Positions 61,863-64,000 of a DNA stretch of 64,000 nucleotides are shown piece after piece. The translations under genes and the position numbers were made by a program. The notes beneath the pieces are model-generated. The model ran no database searches, was not told the origin of the DNA, and worked only from the letters and a program-made list of their open reading frames with translations. The DNA comes from Aquamicrobium defluvii (lineage in GTDB: Bacteria; Pseudomonadota; Alphaproteobacteria; Rhizobiales; Rhizobiaceae), in NCBI RefSeq assembly GCF_004363725.1, contig NZ_SNZF01000018.1, positions 1 through 64,000 of the forward strand. The letters run 5' to 3'. Numbering within the stretch: the first letter of the stretch is position 1; the number at the start of each line of letters is the position of its first letter.

Positions 61863-62614
61863 GCGATGAGGTCCCTCTCGGCGGCGTCGATTTCCACTGC
61901 CATCTCGATCTCTATCCCGACTTCGAAGCCGCGATCGCGAAAGCGGAAGCGGCGCGAGTTTACACGCTGACCGTCACCACCACACCGAAGGCTTGGCCGC
62001 GCAATCACCAGCTGACGCGCGCCACGCGCTATGTGCGCGCCGCACTCGGTTTACACCCGCAACTCGTGGCGGAACGGGCCGGTGAACTGGCACTGTGGGA
62101 ACGGCACCTGCCGGAGACGCGCTATGTCGGCGAGGTCGGTCTCGACGCCGGTCCTCGATTCTACAAATCGCTCGACGCTCAGAAGCATGTGTTTCGCGCG
62201 GTCCTTGAACGATGTGCCGAGGCCGGTGGCAAGATCCTCACCGTACACAGCGTCCGCAGCGTACCGGCGGTGCTCGAAATGATCGAGCGCCATCTCCCGC
62301 AAGACCGGGGAGCCGTCGTTTTGCACTGGTTCACCGGAACCAAGGCCGAGGCCCGGCGTGCTGCGGCCCTCGGTTGCTATTTCTCTATCAACGCCGAGAT
62401 GATGCGTTCGGATCGCGGCCGTGCGCTTGTCGCCGAGTTGCCCTTGGATCGGATCTTGACCGAAACGGATGGACCTTTCACCCAGATCGACGGTCGGCCT
62501 GCCGCGCCGGCCGATGCGCCGAAAGCGGTCATAGCAATCGCACACGCACGCAAATTAGATCCAAGCGTGATTGATAGGGCAATCCAGTCCAACCTGAAAT
62601 CGCTGCTACGATAG
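61859..62614 (+). CDS. qatD: QatD, TatD-like DNase
   Basis: 251 residues of the TatD metallohydrolase family. Metal ligands are visible in VDFHCHLDLYPD (His13/His15), VGEVGLDAG (Glu near 86), HSVRS (His near 124), LHWFTGTKAE (His near 153) and TETDGPF (Asp near 204). Family members are 3'-5' exonucleases or deacylases. Within Qat it completes the four-gene set. No co-directional gene follows; a weak inverted repeat lies right after the stop. Confidence 0.92.
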   Translation: MSDEVPLGGVDFHCHLDLYPDFEAAIAKAEAARVYTLTVTTTPKAWPRNHQLTRATRYVRAALGLHPQLVAERAGELALWERHLPETRYVGEVGLDAGPRFYKSLDAQKHVFRAVLERCAEAGGKILTVHSVRSVPAVLEMIERHLPQDRGAVVLHWFTGTKAEARRAAALGCYFSINAEMMRSDRGRALVAELPLDRILTETDGPFTQIDGRPAAPADAPKAVIAIAHARKLDPSVIDRAIQSNLKSLLR

Positions 62615-62637
62615 GCTATAGCCAAGAAGCAGCCTAT
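62611..62637 (+). terminator. Weak hairpin after qatD
   Basis: ATAGGCT (62611-62617, overlapping the stop) and AGCCTAT (62631-62637) can pair across 13 bases. No T-run follows, so a termination role is uncertain. Confidence 0.3.
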
Positions 62638-62753
62638 GATCGCCGAGAGATTCCACCTCTGGAACGGGACGGGATGAGGACAGGACAGGTTGCCTCGGGC
62701 TATTTATATCCACGAATAGCAGAGCTTGCTTCCCAGGCTGAAACAGCGCTAGG

Positions 62754-62938
62754 TCAGATGTTTGTCTGGCCTCGTTCCGATAGCAGCGCCAGAAGGGTCG
62801 GATTGATGTAGAGGTTTTCCCGCCCGACCCTTACTTCTTCCAGCAGTCCTTCAGAGACCATCGCCTTCAGGTGCGCTGCCGCTGTCTGGCGTTTGGCGAC
62901 GCCGGAATCGACGAGATTGCTGATCCGGCAATAGGGGT
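62754..62938 (-). pseudogene. 3' fragment of a Fic-family gene
   Basis: The minus strand encodes PYCRISNLVDSGVAKRQTAAAHLKAMVSEGLLEEVRVGRENLYINPTLLALLSE and then a stop at 62754. This is the C-terminal winged-helix part of Fic/DOC-type AMPylators (the pattern R.SNLV..G.AKRQTA..HLK.L...G.LEE...GRE.L.INP.L..LL). The fold's catalytic HPFxxGNG part is absent: the frame breaks at about 62938, where it joins the truncated transposase. It is the relic of a gene cut by insertion or deletion. Confidence 0.75.
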
Positions 62939-63286
62939 TTGCAGCAGAGCATCGAGAACGTAGCCGTCAGCATCAACGGCGCGCCACAGCCAGTACTTCT
63001 TGCCTTTGATGGAGACGACCATCTCATCGAGATGCCACTTGTCGGCAAAGTTGCCGCGCGAGCGTCGCCGGAGTTGATCGGCAAATTGGTAGCCGAACTT
63101 TGCGGTCCATTCGCAGACAGTCTGAAACGAGACATCGATCCCGCGCTCGGCAAGCAGGTCTTCAACATCGCGCAGGCTCAACGGGAACCGATAATAGAGC
63201 CATACCGCATGGGCGATGATCTCGGCAGGAAAGCGGTGGCGTTTGTAGCGCGAAGCCGTGTCCACGTTTGAAAGCTTTGTCATCAC
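62939..63286 (-). mobile_element. Truncated IS6-family transposase
   Basis: The minus strand starts MTKLSNVDTASRYKRHRFPAEIIAHAVWLYYRFPLSLRDVEDLLAERGIDVSFQTVCEWTAKFGYQFADQLRRR and continues DKWHLDEMVVSIKGKKYWLWRAVDADGYVLDALLQT, the N-terminal half of an IS6-type DDE transposase including the first catalytic Asp (WHLDE). Homology ends after LLQT, about residue 112 of some 230, where the Fic fragment begins. The second Asp and Glu are lost, so it is inactive. No terminal inverted repeat could be recognised upstream of the start. Confidence 0.85.
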
Positions 63287-63364
63287 CGGCGGATATCACC
63301 CAGATCAATCCATATCCGTTAAGGCGACGCCACCCATCGATCGTTCCTCAGTCTTCCTGCGAAA

Positions 63365-63398
63365 GAGCCCCGCCGCTGGTCTCGTTTGCGGCGGGCTC
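63365..63398 (-). terminator. Terminator of the yfdX-like gene
   Basis: On the minus strand, GAGCCCGCCGC (63398-63388) pairs with GCGGCGGGGCTC (63376-63365), followed by TTTC. It lies about 17 bases after the stop of the gene at 63415. Confidence 0.7.
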
Positions 63399-63414
63399 CA
63401 TTAGAGGTTCTCTT

Positions 63415-64000
63415 TTATTTGAAGATGCGCGTTCGAAGTTCCTCGAACCGGGTCGCAATCGTTTCGAAGATCCCTCCGGTATCCTCCTGCGCCTCAATCT
63501 GACGGTCCAACTCATCCAGCGCCTCATGCAGATCCTCGAAATCGCTTTCGCGGCCGTAGCCGAGCGCTTCGGCGATTTCGAGTTCCTGGCGTGCCGCCTC
63601 AACATAGTCGGCGGCCGTCAGATCGGCATCTTCAGTAGCGGCTTTGTCGTTTGCCGCCTCACCGTCGTCATTGAGCAGAGCTTTGGCCTTCTCGATCATC
63701 GCTACGGCTCTGAGCGGAGGCAGGGCGATCACTGTTTCGGTCACCACCTGGGTGCTCAGTGCGGCGTTGAGTACCGTCATCGCTTCGTCGGTCTTTCCGT
63801 CATCAAGCAGTGCCGTCGCTGCGAGGATCGCGTCGGGATAGGTCGCAAGCGGAAGGCTGGTTGTCCGGATGACAACCTCGGACGCGAACCCGCTCAGCAG
63901 CGGTCTCGCTTCCTGGAACTTCCCATCGTCGACCAAGTCCTCGATCTGTTTGCCGAGTTCTCGGACGGCTTCGACGCTGCCCAGAACGTCATAGGTGAAA
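63415..64000 (-). CDS. YfdX-like protein, 5' end outside the window
   Basis: The frame runs off the right edge and stays open with conserved-looking sequence (FTYDVLGSVEAVRELGKQIEDLVDDGKFQEARPLLSGFASEVVIRTTSLPLATYPDAILAATALLDDGKTDEAMTVLNAALSTQVVTETVIALPPLRAVAMIEKAKALL), the YfdX pattern of helical repeats. The C-terminal part is acidic (DYVEAARQELEIAEALGYGRESDFEDLHEALDELDRQIEAQ). E. coli YfdX is linked to acid and antibiotic tolerance, but no precise function is known; homologues in alphaproteobacteria are often on plasmids. A terminator follows. Because the start is missing, signal-peptide status cannot be judged. Confidence 0.75.
   Translation of the reverse strand, partial: FTYDVLGSVEAVRELGKQIEDLVDDGKFQEARPLLSGFASEVVIRTTSLPLATYPDAILAATALLDDGKTDEAMTVLNAALSTQVVTETVIALPPLRAVAMIEKAKALLNDDGEAANDKAATEDADLTAADYVEAARQELEIAEALGYGRESDFEDLHEALDELDRQIEAQEDTGGIFETIATRFEELRTRIFK

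Noticed and set aside
62938..62952. TGCTCTGCTGCAAA as an IS6 terminal repeat
   Set aside because: It matches GGCTCTGTTGCAAA at 12 of 14 positions, but it encodes the conserved ALLQT of the transposase and its orientation would place the element on the Fic side. Taken as coincidence.
1..64000. CRISPR arrays, tRNA and rRNA genes
   Set aside because: No regularly spaced repeats, cloverleaf-type sequences or rRNA motifs were seen on reading through both strands. A covariance search could still find a cryptic tRNA fragment at an element end.

Overview
The window is a stretch of GC-rich DNA of alphaproteobacterial character (Hyphomicrobiales, Rhodobacterales or Sphingomonadales type). It reads almost throughout as the backbone and cargo of one integrative and conjugative element (ICE) or a closely related plasmid. 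The evidence is a Trb-type mating-pair-formation cluster, a DUF3363 relaxase, a DUF2840/TraF/DUF736 block, a RepA/ParA pair and a strawberry-notch/Toprim/DUF2493 accessory block. A small regulatory cassette closely resembles QseC-QseM-FseA-RdfS of the Mesorhizobium symbiosis ICEs. No rRNA, tRNA, CRISPR array or housekeeping gene was seen. The host genus cannot be fixed from the sequence.

Layout. (1) 1-8.2 kb: a ParB-family gene that lacks its N-terminal domain, a run of small conserved ICE proteins of unknown function, a secretable nuclease, a VapB/VapC-type toxin-antitoxin pair and an ArdB/KlcA antirestriction gene. (2) 8.35-16.7 kb: a giant strawberry-notch methylase/helicase, a Toprim primase-like protein, a DUF2493 protein, a membrane protein and SSB. 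(3) 16.9-18.9 kb: XRE repressor, small DUF2285 protein, a DUF6499-DUF2285 activator split by a +1 frameshift at a CCC-T site, and an AlpA/RdfS-like excisionase. (4) 18.9-28.35 kb: RepA with an apparent origin inside its own 3' end, ParA, an orphan DNA methyltransferase, TraF-type S26 peptidase, lytic transglycosylase, relaxase, TraG coupling ATPase and a CopG protein. (5) 28.6-32.5 kb: a Gabija-like OLD nuclease/UvrD helicase pair inserted between copG and trbB. (6) 32.9-42.5 kb: trbBCDEJKLFGI plus a DUF2274 gene.

(7) 42.5-44.4 kb: TetR- and LysR-type regulators mark the end of the conjugation genes. (8) 44.5-57.25 kb, minus strand: WYL regulator, SNF2-like helicase, DUF1156 methylase and HEPN-DUF499 ATPase, i.e. 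an Hma-type helicase-methylase-ATPase defence operon. It ends in an unfamiliar 706-residue repeat protein with a UPF0149/YecA-like C-terminus. (9) 57.3-62.6 kb, plus strand: DUF2188 protein followed by qatABCD. (10) 62.7-64 kb: a Fic gene tail fused to a truncated IS6-family transposase, then the 3' part of a YfdX-like gene running off the window.

The genes fit together as a self-transmissible element. It has a frameshift-gated excision switch, its own replication/partition functions and antirestriction protection for entry, and it carries three separate anti-phage systems as cargo. The two adjacent systems (Hma and Qat) are transcribed divergently from one 104-bp gap holding an inverted repeat. 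The WYL repressor is the obvious candidate to bind there, which would put both systems under one switch.
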